Notes: generated from the sequence alone by a model not told the origin. A stretch of 46,589 bases of DNA from an uncultured Anaerolineae bacterium (GCA_938005675.1 CALKXH010000029.1:1-46589), one strand, 5' to 3'. Shown: positions 19,059-27,058, numbered from the stretch's first letter. Program-made: numbers and translations.

Positions 19059-19064
19059 TATAAT
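19059..19064 (+). promoter_or_regulatory. Perfect -10 box before the metallophosphoesterase pair
   Basis: TATAAT lies 33-42 nt before the candidate start codons at 19092 and 19101. No good -35 box is visible at standard spacing. Confidence 0.35.
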
Positions 19065-19091
19065 CTAGCCGTTTGTGTCTCGACAAAGGTC

Positions 19092-19901
19092 ATGAGCTTT
19101 ATGCGCTTCATCCACATCAGCGATACGCACCTGGGCAAGACGCCTGATTTCACCTACAACGGCTTCAACAGCTACCGCCACCTTGAGCGCGTCATCGAGA
19201 CGATCAACGCCTTGCCCTTCGCGGTCGACTTTGTGCTGCACAGCGGCGATGTGACCGAATACGGCTCGGCTGAGGAATATGTCCTCGCCCGCCGCCTGCT
19301 AGAGCGCTCCCGCTTCCCCGTCAAGTATGCCGTCGGCAATCACGATAACGCCGCTCTGCTGCAGAGCGCCCTGCTGGGCATTGAGTCGCCCAGCGGACGC
19401 TACGATCACACCTTCAGCGTCGCGGGCGTGCAGATCGTCATCCTCGATACCAACAACGGCTTCGTGCCGAACGGCACGCTGACCGAGCGCCAGCTCGCCG
19501 ATCTGCGCGCGCTCTGCACGCCTGAGGGCGCGCCGCTGATCGTCGCCTTGCATCATCCGCCCTTGCCGCTCGATACGCCGTGGCTGCAGGAGGGCTGGGC
19601 GGGCTTCGGCTTCCGCAGCATGTTGCTGAACGAGGGTGAGGCGTTCCGCGCCGCGATTGCCCCCGCGCGGGAGCGGCTGCGCGGCGTCTTCTTCGGGCAT
19701 ATTCACCGCGCCTTTCAGGTGCAGCACGAGGGTATTTTCTACTGCAGCGCGCCCAGCACGGTCATTCAGTTCGTCGCCTATCCCGAGCAGCGCGATCCCA
19801 AGCCCGCGCCAGAGGAACTGCCCGCCTTCGCCCTCGTCACCCTCGACGAAGCACAACTGACCGTCCGCCAATACGCGCTGCCGCGCCCTGAAGCAGGTTG
19901 A
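19092..19901 (+). CDS. Calcineurin-like metallophosphoesterase, CpdA-like (first of tandem pair)
   Basis: Predicted binuclear-metal phosphodiesterase of 269 aa, resembling class III cyclic-nucleotide phosphodiesterases (CpdA/Icc group). Metal-binding motifs occur in order: DTH in HISDTHLG, GDV in LHSGDVTEY, GNHD in AVGNHDN, HH in ALHHPPLP and GHIH in FFGHIHRAF. The start is either ATG 19092 or ATG 19101; the second aligns with the start of the next gene and has better spacing from AAAGG. The next gene begins five bases after the stop and is clearly paralogous. cAMP or another phosphoester could be the substrate. Confidence 0.88.
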   Translation: MSFMRFIHISDTHLGKTPDFTYNGFNSYRHLERVIETINALPFAVDFVLHSGDVTEYGSAEEYVLARRLLERSRFPVKYAVGNHDNAALLQSALLGIESPSGRYDHTFSVAGVQIVILDTNNGFVPNGTLTERQLADLRALCTPEGAPLIVALHHPPLPLDTPWLQEGWAGFGFRSMLLNEGEAFRAAIAPARERLRGVFFGHIHRAFQVQHEGIFYCSAPSTVIQFVAYPEQRDPKPAPEELPAFALVTLDEAQLTVRQYALPRPEAG

Positions 19902-19905
19902 GAGC

Positions 19906-20721
19906 ATGTTGCGCTTCATCCACCTCAGCGATTCGCATATCAGCACGCCCGACTTCGCCAATTACGGGCATCGCTCCGCCCCGAACCTTGAGGCGGTCGT
20001 GAGCGCCATCAACGCGCTGCCCTTCGAGGTCGATTTCGTGCTGCACACCGGCGACGTCGTCCAGAACGGCGCACCTGAAGAATACGCGCTCGCCCGCGCG
20101 CTCTTGGCGCCCTTGCGCTTTCCGATCCGCTACGTCAACGGCAACCACGACGCCTCCGACCTGCTGCAGCGCGAATTGGCGGGCGTTCAGACGCCGAGCG
20201 CGCGCTACGACTACACCTTCAGCGCGAAGGGCGTGCAGATCGCCGTCTTCGATAGCGCTAACCGTCGCGATCACACGGGCAACCTGACCGACTCGCAGCT
20301 CGATGCCCTGCGCAGGCTCTGCACGCCTGAGGGCGCGCCGCTGATCCTCGTCTTGCACCATCCACCCCTACCCCTCGATACGCCGTGGATCGATCAGGGC
20401 TGGCAAGTGCCTGATCGCCCGCCCTTCGGGACGATGCTGCTGGAGAATTGGCGCGCTTTTCAAGCCGCCATCGCGCCCGCCCGTCGGCGGCTGCGCGGAG
20501 TCTTCTTCGGGCATATCCATCACGCCCATCAGGCGTGGCGCGATGGCGTCCTCTACTGCGCGGCGCCCAGCACGTTCGGTCAGCTCGCCAGCCGCCCAGA
20601 GCAGAGCGCTCCGCAGCCGACGCCTGAGCAACCCGCCGCTTTCTACGTGGTCAGCGTGAATGAGGCGCAAGTGACTGTGCGGCAAGTCAGCCTGCCGCGT
20701 CCTACCAGCCAGCCGATTTGA
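19906..20721 (+). CDS. Calcineurin-like metallophosphoesterase, CpdA-like (second of tandem pair)
   Basis: Paralogue of the preceding gene (271 aa) with the same motif order: HLSDSHIS, LHTGDVVQN, VNGNHDASD, LHHPPLPLDTPW and FFGHIHHAH. Long blocks are nearly identical between the two, for example LCTPEGAPLI and RGVFFGHIH, and the gap is only four bases, indicating tandem duplication and joint expression. The DTH-type motif reads DSH here; both forms are common. Differences cluster around the region after the first metal motif and in the loop after PPLPLDTPW, where substrate contacts may lie. Confidence 0.88.
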   Translation: MLRFIHLSDSHISTPDFANYGHRSAPNLEAVVSAINALPFEVDFVLHTGDVVQNGAPEEYALARALLAPLRFPIRYVNGNHDASDLLQRELAGVQTPSARYDYTFSAKGVQIAVFDSANRRDHTGNLTDSQLDALRRLCTPEGAPLILVLHHPPLPLDTPWIDQGWQVPDRPPFGTMLLENWRAFQAAIAPARRRLRGVFFGHIHHAHQAWRDGVLYCAAPSTFGQLASRPEQSAPQPTPEQPAAFYVVSVNEAQVTVRQVSLPRPTSQPI

Positions 20722-20759
20722 AGCTATACTAGTTTCAGAGAGCCGAGGGACATTCCGAA

Positions 20760-22001
20760 GTGAGTAAACCAGCCATTGAAGCCTACGGGATCGGCAAGCA
20801 GTATCGCATTGGTGAGACAGTTGCTTACTACACACTGAGCGAGACGCTCTCGCGCCTTGTGCGCGCGCCCTTTCGCAAGCGCCCTAAGGCTGAGAACCGT
20901 CTCTTCTGGGCGCTGCAGGATGTCTCGTTCACGCTGCAGCACGGCGATGTGCTGGGCGTAGTGGGCAAGAATGGATCGGGCAAGAGCACGCTCTTGAAAG
21001 TGCTCTCGCGCATCACCGAGCCGACCAAAGGGCGCGCCATCGTGCGCGGACGGGTCGCCTCGCTGCTGGAGGTTGGCACAGGTTTCCACTTTGAGCTGAC
21101 CGGGCGCGAGAACATCTTTCTGAACGGCTCGATCTTGGGCATGAAACGCGCCGAGATCGCCCGAAAGTTCGATGAGATCGTCGCCTTTGCTGAAGTGGAA
21201 CGCTTCATCGATACGCCCGTCAAACACTATTCAAGCGGGATGTTCTTGCGGCTGGCTTTCGCCGTCGCCGCGCACATGGAGCCCGAAATTCTGATCGTCG
21301 ATGAGGTGCTTGCCGTCGGCGATGCCGCCTTTCAGCGCAAGAGTCTGGGCAAGATGAGCGAAGTGGCGGGCGAGGGGCGCACGGTGATCTTCGTCAGCCA
21401 CAACATGCCGACTGTGCTGCGCTTGTGCAACGTCGGGCTGTTGTTGAGCGGCGGGCGCGTGGTGACGCAAGGCGATATCCAGAGCGTGGTGAACGCCTAT
21501 GTGCGGCAAGGCGTGGAGCTGGCGGGCGAACGGCGCTTTGAGCCACGACCAGAGGCTGATCTCGCCTTCACAGCTGTGCGCCTGCGCGATTGCCGCAAGG
21601 CGATCAGCGCTCAGATCAACCTGAGCGAGGGCGCCTTCGTCGAGTTGGATTACGTGGTGCGCCGCCCGATCCGCGCCGCTCAGATTGCCTTTCGGCTCTA
21701 TAACAGCGATGGCACCTGCGTGCTGACCAGCACCGACTTCGATAGCGACCCGCGCCGCTACGAAGCCACTCACGCGGCGGGCAACTATACCGCGCGCATC
21801 TTCCTGCCCAGCGCTTACTTACGGGGCGGCAGCTACTATCTAGAGCTGGTGGCGCAAGTGCCGCACGTCCGCCTGCTCGATCACATCCAGAACAGCATCA
21901 GCTTTGAGGTGCTGGACGACGGCAGCACAATTTCGCAATTCGGCGCGCGTCCGGGCGTGATCGCGCCCGTGCTGGAGTGGCAGATTGCCGCGCAAAGTTG
22001 A
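20760..22001 (+). CDS. Polysaccharide-export-type ABC ATPase with Wzt-like C-terminal domain
   Basis: ATP-binding subunit (413 aa) of the Wzt/TagH/KpsT group that exports O-antigen, teichoic acid or other surface glycans. Walker A is GKNGSGKST (69-77), the signature is YSSGMFLRLAFA, Walker B is ILIVDEVLAVGD and the switch His is in FVSHNM. Residues from about 265 form a beta-rich domain like the glycan-recognising Wzt C-terminus. The start is GTG at 20760, with GAGGGA upstream. A TATACT box lies at 20725-20730. The usual partner permease and glycosyltransferases are absent here, so this is an orphan half-transporter in this window. Confidence 0.9.
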   Translation: MSKPAIEAYGIGKQYRIGETVAYYTLSETLSRLVRAPFRKRPKAENRLFWALQDVSFTLQHGDVLGVVGKNGSGKSTLLKVLSRITEPTKGRAIVRGRVASLLEVGTGFHFELTGRENIFLNGSILGMKRAEIARKFDEIVAFAEVERFIDTPVKHYSSGMFLRLAFAVAAHMEPEILIVDEVLAVGDAAFQRKSLGKMSEVAGEGRTVIFVSHNMPTVLRLCNVGLLLSGGRVVTQGDIQSVVNAYVRQGVELAGERRFEPRPEADLAFTAVRLRDCRKAISAQINLSEGAFVELDYVVRRPIRAAQIAFRLYNSDGTCVLTSTDFDSDPRRYEATHAAGNYTARIFLPSAYLRGGSYYLELVAQVPHVRLLDHIQNSISFEVLDDGSTISQFGARPGVIAPVLEWQIAAQS

Positions 22002-22010
22002 GCGCTGCTT

Positions 22011-22038
22011 TTGCCACCATGTAAAATTCCTCTACAAT
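22011..22038 (+). promoter_or_regulatory. Promoter of the small membrane-protein gene
   Basis: TTGCCA (22011-22016) and TACAAT (22033-22038) are 16 nt apart, about 25 nt before a predicted leader carrying GGGAGAGGA and the ATG at 22070. Confidence 0.55.
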
Positions 22039-22069
22039 ATCAGCAAAAAGCGGGAGAGGACTGACTCGT

Positions 22070-22306
22070 ATGACTGATAAAAGCGCCAACGATAGCCTCG
22101 ACGATATTCGCGGCGAACTGATCGAAGACGATCTGTTCGGTGTTCCAATTGACGTGCCAAGCCCAGCCTCTCAGCGCGTAGAGCAGAAACGTATCTTCGG
22201 GCTGACGGCAGGCGAGCGCATGATTCTCTCGATCATCTTCTTCATCGCGGTCAGCGTGCTGAGCGTGGCTGTACTGCTCCTGACCAACACAATCGCCATA
22301 CCCTGA
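22070..22306 (+). CDS. Small single-pass membrane protein, function unknown
   Basis: A 78-aa protein with an acidic N-terminus (DDIRGELIEDDLFG), a short basic/amphipathic segment (about 35-50) and one membrane helix near the end (about 51-73). By the positive-inside rule the N-terminus is cytoplasmic. It has its own promoter and a strong GGGAGAGGA site, so it is expressed independently and is not an accidental frame. The receiver-kinase hybrid starts 29 nt downstream and may be co-transcribed. No family is recognised. Confidence 0.7.
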   Translation: MTDKSANDSLDDIRGELIEDDLFGVPIDVPSPASQRVEQKRIFGLTAGERMILSIIFFIAVSVLSVAVLLLTNTIAIP

Positions 22307-22335
22307 AGGCGAGCCAAATATGCCACACTAGCATC

Positions 22336-23460
22336 ATGACTGCACAACATCCAACAACCATCTTGCTGGTGGATGACGATGATGAAATTCGCACCACCGC
22401 CACGATGATCCTCGCCCTAGAGGGCTACCACGTCGTGGTCTCCAAGGATGGTCAAGAGGCGCTGCAGCTGCTGACTGAGGGCAAATGCGCGCCACAGCTC
22501 ATCATCAGCGATATCTCCATGCCGCGCATGGACGGTTACGCCTTCTTCGAGGCGATTCGCCAAATCCCCGCCCTGCGCGCCATTCCCTTCATCTTCCTGA
22601 CCGCTTTCGGCTCGCGCAGACACATCCATCTTGGGCGCGAGCTGGGCGTTGATGACTACTTGGTCAAGCCCTTCGAGCCCTCTGAGCTGATCGCCTCCGT
22701 GCGCAGCCGTCTGGGGCGCGCCCAAGAGATGCGCCAACAAGCTCACAACGAGCTCGATAGCGTCCGTCGGATGTTGGTGCAGCTGCTCTCGCACGAGCTG
22801 CGCACGCCGCTCACTTACATCACGGGCGGCTTTGAGCTGCTCGCCGATGTGCTGAGCCAACAAAGCGAGCAGGAAGAGATCGGCACCAGCATCAACCTGA
22901 TCCGCAGCGGCGCGCAGCGCCTCTTGCGCCTCGCTGAGCAGGTCGTCACCTACACCGAGCTGACCAGCGGCTTCGCTCAAAAGCAACTGGATGCCTTCGG
23001 CGAGCGCGTGCCGATTATCGAGATCGTTGAGAATGCCATCGCCGCCGCCTATCCCGAGCTGAGAGCGCACAACACTCAGATCGAAACCACTTACGAGATC
23101 AACGACAAGGTCGAAGTGCGCGGTTTGCCCCGCTTGCTCACGATGGCTGTGCATGAGATCATCCGCAACGCGGTCACGTTCAGCCCGCCGAGCAGCGTCA
23201 TCCGCTTGCGAGCCAACCTTGAAGAGCCGTTCGTCAAACTTGTCATCGCCGACCAGGGCTGCGGCATTGAGGAAGGCGATCTGGAGAGCGTATGGGAGAT
23301 CATGGCGCAATCGGAGCGCCAACGCCGCGAGCAGCAAGGCGTGGGCATGGGCTTGCCGATTGTCCGCCAAATCATGCGCTTGCACGGCGGCGAGGCAAGC
23401 CTTGAGAGTCACGTCGGGCAAGGCACGACCGTCACCTTGCGCTTGCCGATCAGCCCTTAG
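22336..23460 (+). CDS. Soluble hybrid: receiver domain followed by histidine kinase
   Basis: Signalling protein of 374 aa with an N-terminal receiver (5-125: acidic D13-D16, phosphoacceptor Asp59, Lys111) linked by a short helix to a HisKA domain with His153 in LLSHELRTPL. The ATPase domain has N box HEIIRNAVTFSP, G1 DQGCGIE and G2 GVGMGLPIVRQ. There is no membrane segment. The receiver-first order suggests that phosphorylation by another kinase controls this kinase's activity. It ends in a TTAG overlap with the convergent GNAT gene. No separate regulator is adjacent, so its downstream partner is unknown. Confidence 0.92.
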   Translation: MTAQHPTTILLVDDDDEIRTTATMILALEGYHVVVSKDGQEALQLLTEGKCAPQLIISDISMPRMDGYAFFEAIRQIPALRAIPFIFLTAFGSRRHIHLGRELGVDDYLVKPFEPSELIASVRSRLGRAQEMRQQAHNELDSVRRMLVQLLSHELRTPLTYITGGFELLADVLSQQSEQEEIGTSINLIRSGAQRLLRLAEQVVTYTELTSGFAQKQLDAFGERVPIIEIVENAIAAAYPELRAHNTQIETTYEINDKVEVRGLPRLLTMAVHEIIRNAVTFSPPSSVIRLRANLEEPFVKLVIADQGCGIEEGDLESVWEIMAQSERQRREQQGVGMGLPIVRQIMRLHGGEASLESHVGQGTTVTLRLPISP

Positions 23461-24062
23461 CGCAGCGGATACGCCCAGAAGAGCGCGAACTCCGTGATCG
23501 GCGCGTCGGGCGATTCGGTCGGGTTGGCGTACATGCCCTCGTCCAAGCCCACTAAGCGGCAGCCCATCCGCGCATAAAAGCGACAAGCGTCGATGTTGGT
23601 CTGCTGCGTCTCTAGGGTGATGGCGCGCGCGTTCCACGCCCGCGCGGCGCGCACCGCCAAGTGCCACAGTCGCCTGCCGATGCCCTGCCTGCGAAAATCC
23701 AGATCGACCATCAAATTCCAGATGAAAGCGGTCTCGTTCCAAGCTTGCCACGTCATATCCAGCAAGCCGACTCGTCGCGTCCCGTTCAGGACTGCCACGC
23801 GCTGATAGGCAGCCGTCCCGCGCTTGAGCCGTTCGCGGATGCCAGCTTGCGCTTCGGGCGTGAAGTCGTACAAGCCGCCCTTATCGAAAGGTTGCGCCAA
23901 GCGCCGCTCGCTGAGCCGCCAACTGACCAAGTATCCGCTGCCACTGCGCTCAAGGCTCAAAATCGTGTCAGCGCGGTAGGTCGGGCGGATTTCAGGCAGA
24001 TTGGGGATGTCTTCTAGCGTGAGCGGGCGAATCTCGATAATTGGCTCGTCTGGGATGCCCAT
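23457..24062 (-). CDS. GNAT-family N-acetyltransferase
   Basis: Acetyl-CoA-dependent acetyltransferase of 201 aa. The acetyl-CoA-binding motif A is VDLDFRRQGIGRRLWHLA, and motif B is TNIDACRFYARMGCRLVG. Together with ITLETQQTN this resembles streptothricin/lysine acetyltransferases of the Sat type, but that specificity is only suggested. The N-terminal half (RPLTLEDIPNLPEIRPTY) is divergent. Its stop overlaps the stop of the convergent kinase gene by four bases. No clear Shine-Dalgarno site precedes the ATG at 24062. Confidence 0.85.
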   Translation of the reverse strand: MGIPDEPIIEIRPLTLEDIPNLPEIRPTYRADTILSLERSGSGYLVSWRLSERRLAQPFDKGGLYDFTPEAQAGIRERLKRGTAAYQRVAVLNGTRRVGLLDMTWQAWNETAFIWNLMVDLDFRRQGIGRRLWHLAVRAARAWNARAITLETQQTNIDACRFYARMGCRLVGLDEGMYANPTESPDAPITEFALFWAYPLR

Positions 24063-24133
24063 AAACCGACTCGTTTCGGGTAGAATTGGTCTCCGATGAG
24101 TATTTTACATCCCAAAGACGACTGAGGCGCTGC

Positions 24134-24928
24134 ATGAAGCCAGTGACTTTGAGCTATAGCGAGCAGGGGCAAGGCGATCCGCTCGTCTTGTTGCACGGTT
24201 TTCCTTTCAAGGGCAGCCTGTGGCAGCATCAGGCGCGCCACCTGAGCGATGCCTACCGCGTGATCACGCCCGATCTGCGCGGCTTCGGGCAGAGCGAGGT
24301 CACCGACGGCATCTATGAGATGGAGGTCTTGGCGCGCGACGTGCTCGAGCTGCTAAATAGGCTAGAGTTGCCCAAAGCGATCATCATGGGGCATAGCATG
24401 GGCGGTTACGTGGCGTTGGCGCTTTGGCGCTTGGCAGCGGAGCGCTTCAGGGCGCTAGGGCTGATCGCCTCGCACGTCTGGGCGGATAGCGAGGCGCAGC
24501 GCGAAGCGCGCGAGCAGCTGATCGCGCAAATCCTAGAGCATGGCAGCGGCGCGGTCGTGCAAGCTATGTTGCCGCGCCTGTTCGCCCCTGCTTCCTCCAC
24601 GGATGAGCCGATTCAAGAGCAAGCTCGCGCCATGATGCTTGAAGCGCGCCCCACCAGTCTGATCGGCGCATTGCGCGGGATGATGCGCCGCCCCGATAGC
24701 AGCGATCTGCTGCCGCACATCAGCGTGCCGACTTTGATCCTATGTGGCGATGCCGATCCAATCGTACCGCCTGAGCGCGCTGAGGAGATGGCGCGCCAGC
24801 TGCCGAACGCCACGCTCGTCGTGGTTGAAAATGCCGCGCACATGCCCATGCTGGAGCAACCTCAAGCGACGGCGCTGGCTATGCGCACTTTCCTCAATGG
24901 CTTGCGCCACGCTCAGCCCAAAGATTGA
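24134..24928 (+). CDS. Alpha/beta-fold hydrolase
   Basis: Predicted esterase-like hydrolase of 264 aa with a complete catalytic triad: nucleophile Ser88 in GHSMGG, acid Asp206 in CGDADPIV, and His236 in ENAAHMPMLEQP. The oxyanion-hole motif HGFPF is at 21-25 and PDLRGFGQS at 46-54. A cap domain lies between about 115 and 190. The start at 24134 is supported by TGAGG seven bases upstream; an in-frame ATG at 24086 would add residues that do not fit the family. The substrate is unknown; related proteins include 3-oxoadipate enol-lactonases and carboxylesterases. The last 16 nt overlap the convergent phosphatase gene. Confidence 0.9.
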   Translation: MKPVTLSYSEQGQGDPLVLLHGFPFKGSLWQHQARHLSDAYRVITPDLRGFGQSEVTDGIYEMEVLARDVLELLNRLELPKAIIMGHSMGGYVALALWRLAAERFRALGLIASHVWADSEAQREAREQLIAQILEHGSGAVVQAMLPRLFAPASSTDEPIQEQARAMMLEARPTSLIGALRGMMRRPDSSDLLPHISVPTLILCGDADPIVPPERAEEMARQLPNATLVVVENAAHMPMLEQPQATALAMRTFLNGLRHAQPKD

Positions 24929-25383
24929 CGAGCATACTGCTGCAAAAAGGCGCGCTGAGTCTCGGAGAGCATGTGGAAGTAACACGAGAGGCGGCGCGCC
25001 TGCACGCTCAAGATGGCTTGGCGCAGGCTCTGCCCGTGCCGCATGAAGTAAACGTGCAGCAGCGTGCCTGTGCGCCCGATCCCGGCGTGACAATGCAGGT
25101 AGACGGGCTTGCTCGCCGCCGCCATCGCATCGATGTGGTCTACAATGGCGTTGGCTTGTAGCTCGCTCGGCGCGCCGAAGTCCTCGACGGGCGAGTGATA
25201 GGTCTCGATGCCGAGCGAGGCGAATAACTCAGGCGGAAAGGCGCGCAAGGCAGTCAGCGGATGCTCAGTCAGCGAGACGATGGCGCGGATGCCTTCGGCA
25301 TGCAGTTTGTTGATCTCAGCTATGCTGCTGGGAATCGGACCTGCCGCCAAGACGTTTGGCACGATCCAGTCAAATTTGAACAT
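24913..25383 (-). CDS. Dual-specificity / tyrosine protein phosphatase
   Basis: Predicted cysteine phosphatase (156 aa) with the P-loop HCHAGIGRTG: nucleophile Cys98 and Arg104. Asp68 in VEDFGAPS is the likely general acid. The size and IVSLTEHPL segment match atypical dual-specificity phosphatases, which act on phosphoproteins, RNA or phospholipids. It is the last gene of a three-gene minus-strand unit; its ATG (preceded by GAGGGG) is one base after the stop of the FkbM gene upstream, indicating translational coupling. Its 3' end overlaps the hydrolase gene. The substrate is unknown, but glycan or lipid phosphates deserve thought given the FkbM neighbours. Confidence 0.9.
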   Translation of the reverse strand: MFKFDWIVPNVLAAGPIPSSIAEINKLHAEGIRAIVSLTEHPLTALRAFPPELFASLGIETYHSPVEDFGAPSELQANAIVDHIDAMAAASKPVYLHCHAGIGRTGTLLHVYFMRHGQSLRQAILSVQARRLSCYFHMLSETQRAFLQQYARQSLG

Positions 25384-25384
25384 A

Positions 25385-26149
25385 CTAACCCCTCAAGCGC
25401 GCGTAAACATCGCCTGAACGATGCTTCTTAGGATGATTTTCTAAGGTCTGGTAGATAGCCGCTGCGTTTGCCCAATTCGGCAGCATGAAGGTGAACGTCT
25501 CTTTGTAGACGGCGTTGAATTCGTAGTCGCCCAGCTCCTGCAGACGCGCCATGCACGCAACTGCTGCTTCGAGCAGTTCGGGCGTGTATTCGAACGAGAG
25601 GGCTTTGACAGGGTGTGAGAGCCCTTGCAACACAGGTAGTTCATAGCCCTCCACATCTATTTTAATGAACGCAGGAACGCCGTGTTCGGCGATGAGCGCA
25701 TCCAGCGTGGTGACGGGCACGCGCTGTGTGGCATACCAGCGGTGATTTTCCCAGCTGGGGCGGCTCTTCACGCGTTCGATCCACTCAGGCGAGAAAGACG
25801 AGGTGACGTTGACGTTGCTCAGATGCAGCTCGAGCTCGCCTTGCTGAGCTGCCACGCCGCCCAGATAAAACGCGGCGCGCGGATGCTTGCCGAAGCGCGC
25901 CTCGATCTGCGCCATGCACGTCGCTTGCGGCTCGATTGCCACCACGCGCGCGCCGAGCGCTAGGAAGACGGCGGTGCGATCGCCAACGTTGGCGCCCACG
26001 TCGAAAACTAAGTCGTTGGGCTGGATGAACTGCCGATAGAAGGCGCGTGTTTTAGCTGCGTGCCGCCGTCGCCGATAGGCTTCCACGATTTGGCGCGCTA
26101 CGCCGTATAAGCCCAGCTTTTTGAGCGCGCTTTTGGCTAGATGTCTCAT
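25385..26149 (-). CDS. FkbM-family methyltransferase (copy 1)
   Basis: SAM-dependent methyltransferase of 254 aa. FkbM enzymes O-methylate hydroxyls of polyketides or glycans. Motif I is DLVFDVGANVGDRTAVFLALG, quoted here by its core FDVGANVG; then come VVAIEPQ, the strand VTTLDALI and FIKIDVEGYELPVLQG, all typical. The N-terminal about 40 residues form a basic amphipathic segment that may sit on the membrane. A strong GGAGG lies six bases before the ATG. The protein is a full-length paralogue of the next gene upstream, both exactly 254 aa. In surface-glycan loci such enzymes cap O-antigen or exopolysaccharide. Confidence 0.92.
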   Translation of the reverse strand: MRHLAKSALKKLGLYGVARQIVEAYRRRRHAAKTRAFYRQFIQPNDLVFDVGANVGDRTAVFLALGARVVAIEPQATCMAQIEARFGKHPRAAFYLGGVAAQQGELELHLSNVNVTSSFSPEWIERVKSRPSWENHRWYATQRVPVTTLDALIAEHGVPAFIKIDVEGYELPVLQGLSHPVKALSFEYTPELLEAAVACMARLQELGDYEFNAVYKETFTFMLPNWANAAAIYQTLENHPKKHRSGDVYARLRG

Positions 26150-26199
26150 TCAAACTACCTCCACTATGTCTGAACTTAACCGCTGCGAGTCGAATCCCA

Positions 26200-26964
26200 T
26201 CAGTTTCTCAGGCGTGCATAAATATCGCCGGACGGATGCTTGGTCGGGTGATTTTCCAGCGCCTGATAGACTGCCTCGGCGCTCGACCAGCTCGGCAGCA
26301 CGAAGACGAACGGCTCTTTGCAGACGAGGTTGAATTCGTAGTCGCCCAGCTCTTGCAGGCGTGCCATGCACGCGCGCGCTGCTTCAAGCCACTCTGCAGT
26401 GTACTCGAGGGAGAGCGCCTTGATCGGTTGCGAGAGCCCTTGCAGGACGGGCAGCTCATAGCCCTCGACGTCGATCTTGATGAAAGTAGGGACGCCGTGC
26501 GCCGCGATCAGCGCGTCCAGCGTAGTGACAGGCACTGTCTGCGTGGCGTACCAGCTCGGCTTATTCGGACGTGGACGATCCTTGACGCGTTCGATCCACT
26601 CTGATGAAAAAGACGACTTTGCGTGCGCGCTGCTCAAGTGCAGCTCTCGCTCGCCTTGCTGAGCTGCCACGCCACCCAGATAAAACGCAGCGCGCGGATG
26701 CTTGCCGAAGCGCGCCTTGATCTGCGCCATGCACGATGCTTGCGGCTCAATTGCTACCACGCGCGCTCCGAGCGCTAAAAAGACGGCTGTGTATCTGCCC
26801 ACATTCGCGCCGACGTCGAAGACGAGGTCGTCGGGCTGAATGAATTGGCGATAGAAGGCGCGCATACGGGCTGTCAGCCGCCATCGCAGATATGGACTCG
26901 CGATCTGGCGCACGAGGCTATACAAGCCCAGCTTTTTGAGCGCGCCCTTGACGAGGTGACTCAT
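26200..26964 (-). CDS. FkbM-family methyltransferase (copy 2)
   Basis: Paralogue of the neighbouring gene, also 254 aa, with motif I FDVGANVGRYTAVFLALG, VVAIEPQASCM and FIKIDVEGYELPVLQG. Divergence is concentrated in the middle (HLSSAHAKSSFSSEWIERVK against HLSNVNVTSSFSPEWIERVK) and near the C-terminus, so acceptor choice may differ. The start is the ATG at 26964, with AAAGG six bases upstream; the frame runs on to 27123 but would overlap the divergent regulator promoter and start. It is the first gene of the fkbM-fkbM-phosphatase unit. Confidence 0.92.
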   Translation of the reverse strand: MSHLVKGALKKLGLYSLVRQIASPYLRWRLTARMRAFYRQFIQPDDLVFDVGANVGRYTAVFLALGARVVAIEPQASCMAQIKARFGKHPRAAFYLGGVAAQQGERELHLSSAHAKSSFSSEWIERVKDRPRPNKPSWYATQTVPVTTLDALIAAHGVPTFIKIDVEGYELPVLQGLSQPIKALSLEYTAEWLEAARACMARLQELGDYEFNLVCKEPFVFVLPSWSSAEAVYQALENHPTKHPSGDIYARLRN

Positions 26965-26994
26965 CAGACACCTTTGCTGTATGTAGCTGCAAAT

Positions 26995-27006
26995 TTGGCA
27001 CGCCAA
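26995..27006. promoter_or_regulatory. Candidate operator TTGGC-AC-GCCAA between divergent genes
   Basis: A perfect 5+5-bp inverted repeat with a 2-nt centre lies in the 94-nt region between the FkbM and LuxR-type genes. GTGCC recurs twice at about 27022-27034. Such a site could bind the adjacent regulator, but this is inference from position only. Confidence 0.3.
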
Positions 27007-27042
27007 CACCTGAGTTTGGGAGTGCCTCCGTGCCGAACTTGA

Positions 27043-27051
27043 TGCAATAAT
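27043..27051 (+). promoter_or_regulatory. Extended -10-like element immediately before the LuxR-type gene
   Basis: TGCAATAAT lies with its last base 8 nt before the ATG at 27059, which would place transcription start at or next to the start codon. No Shine-Dalgarno sequence is visible, so a leaderless mRNA is possible. Confidence 0.35.
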
Positions 27052-27058
27052 ACAACAT

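Noticed and set aside
18891-19091. Upstream extension of the first metallophosphoesterase into the kinase gene
   Set aside because: The added residues are Arg/Ser-rich, overlap the kinase C-terminus out of frame and precede a TATAAT box. The family begins at MRFIHISDTH.
25385-26964. Direct repeats flanking the FkbM pair as evidence of a mobile element
   Set aside because: The repetition is explained by duplication of the whole gene; no transposase, terminal inverted repeats or target-site duplications are visible.
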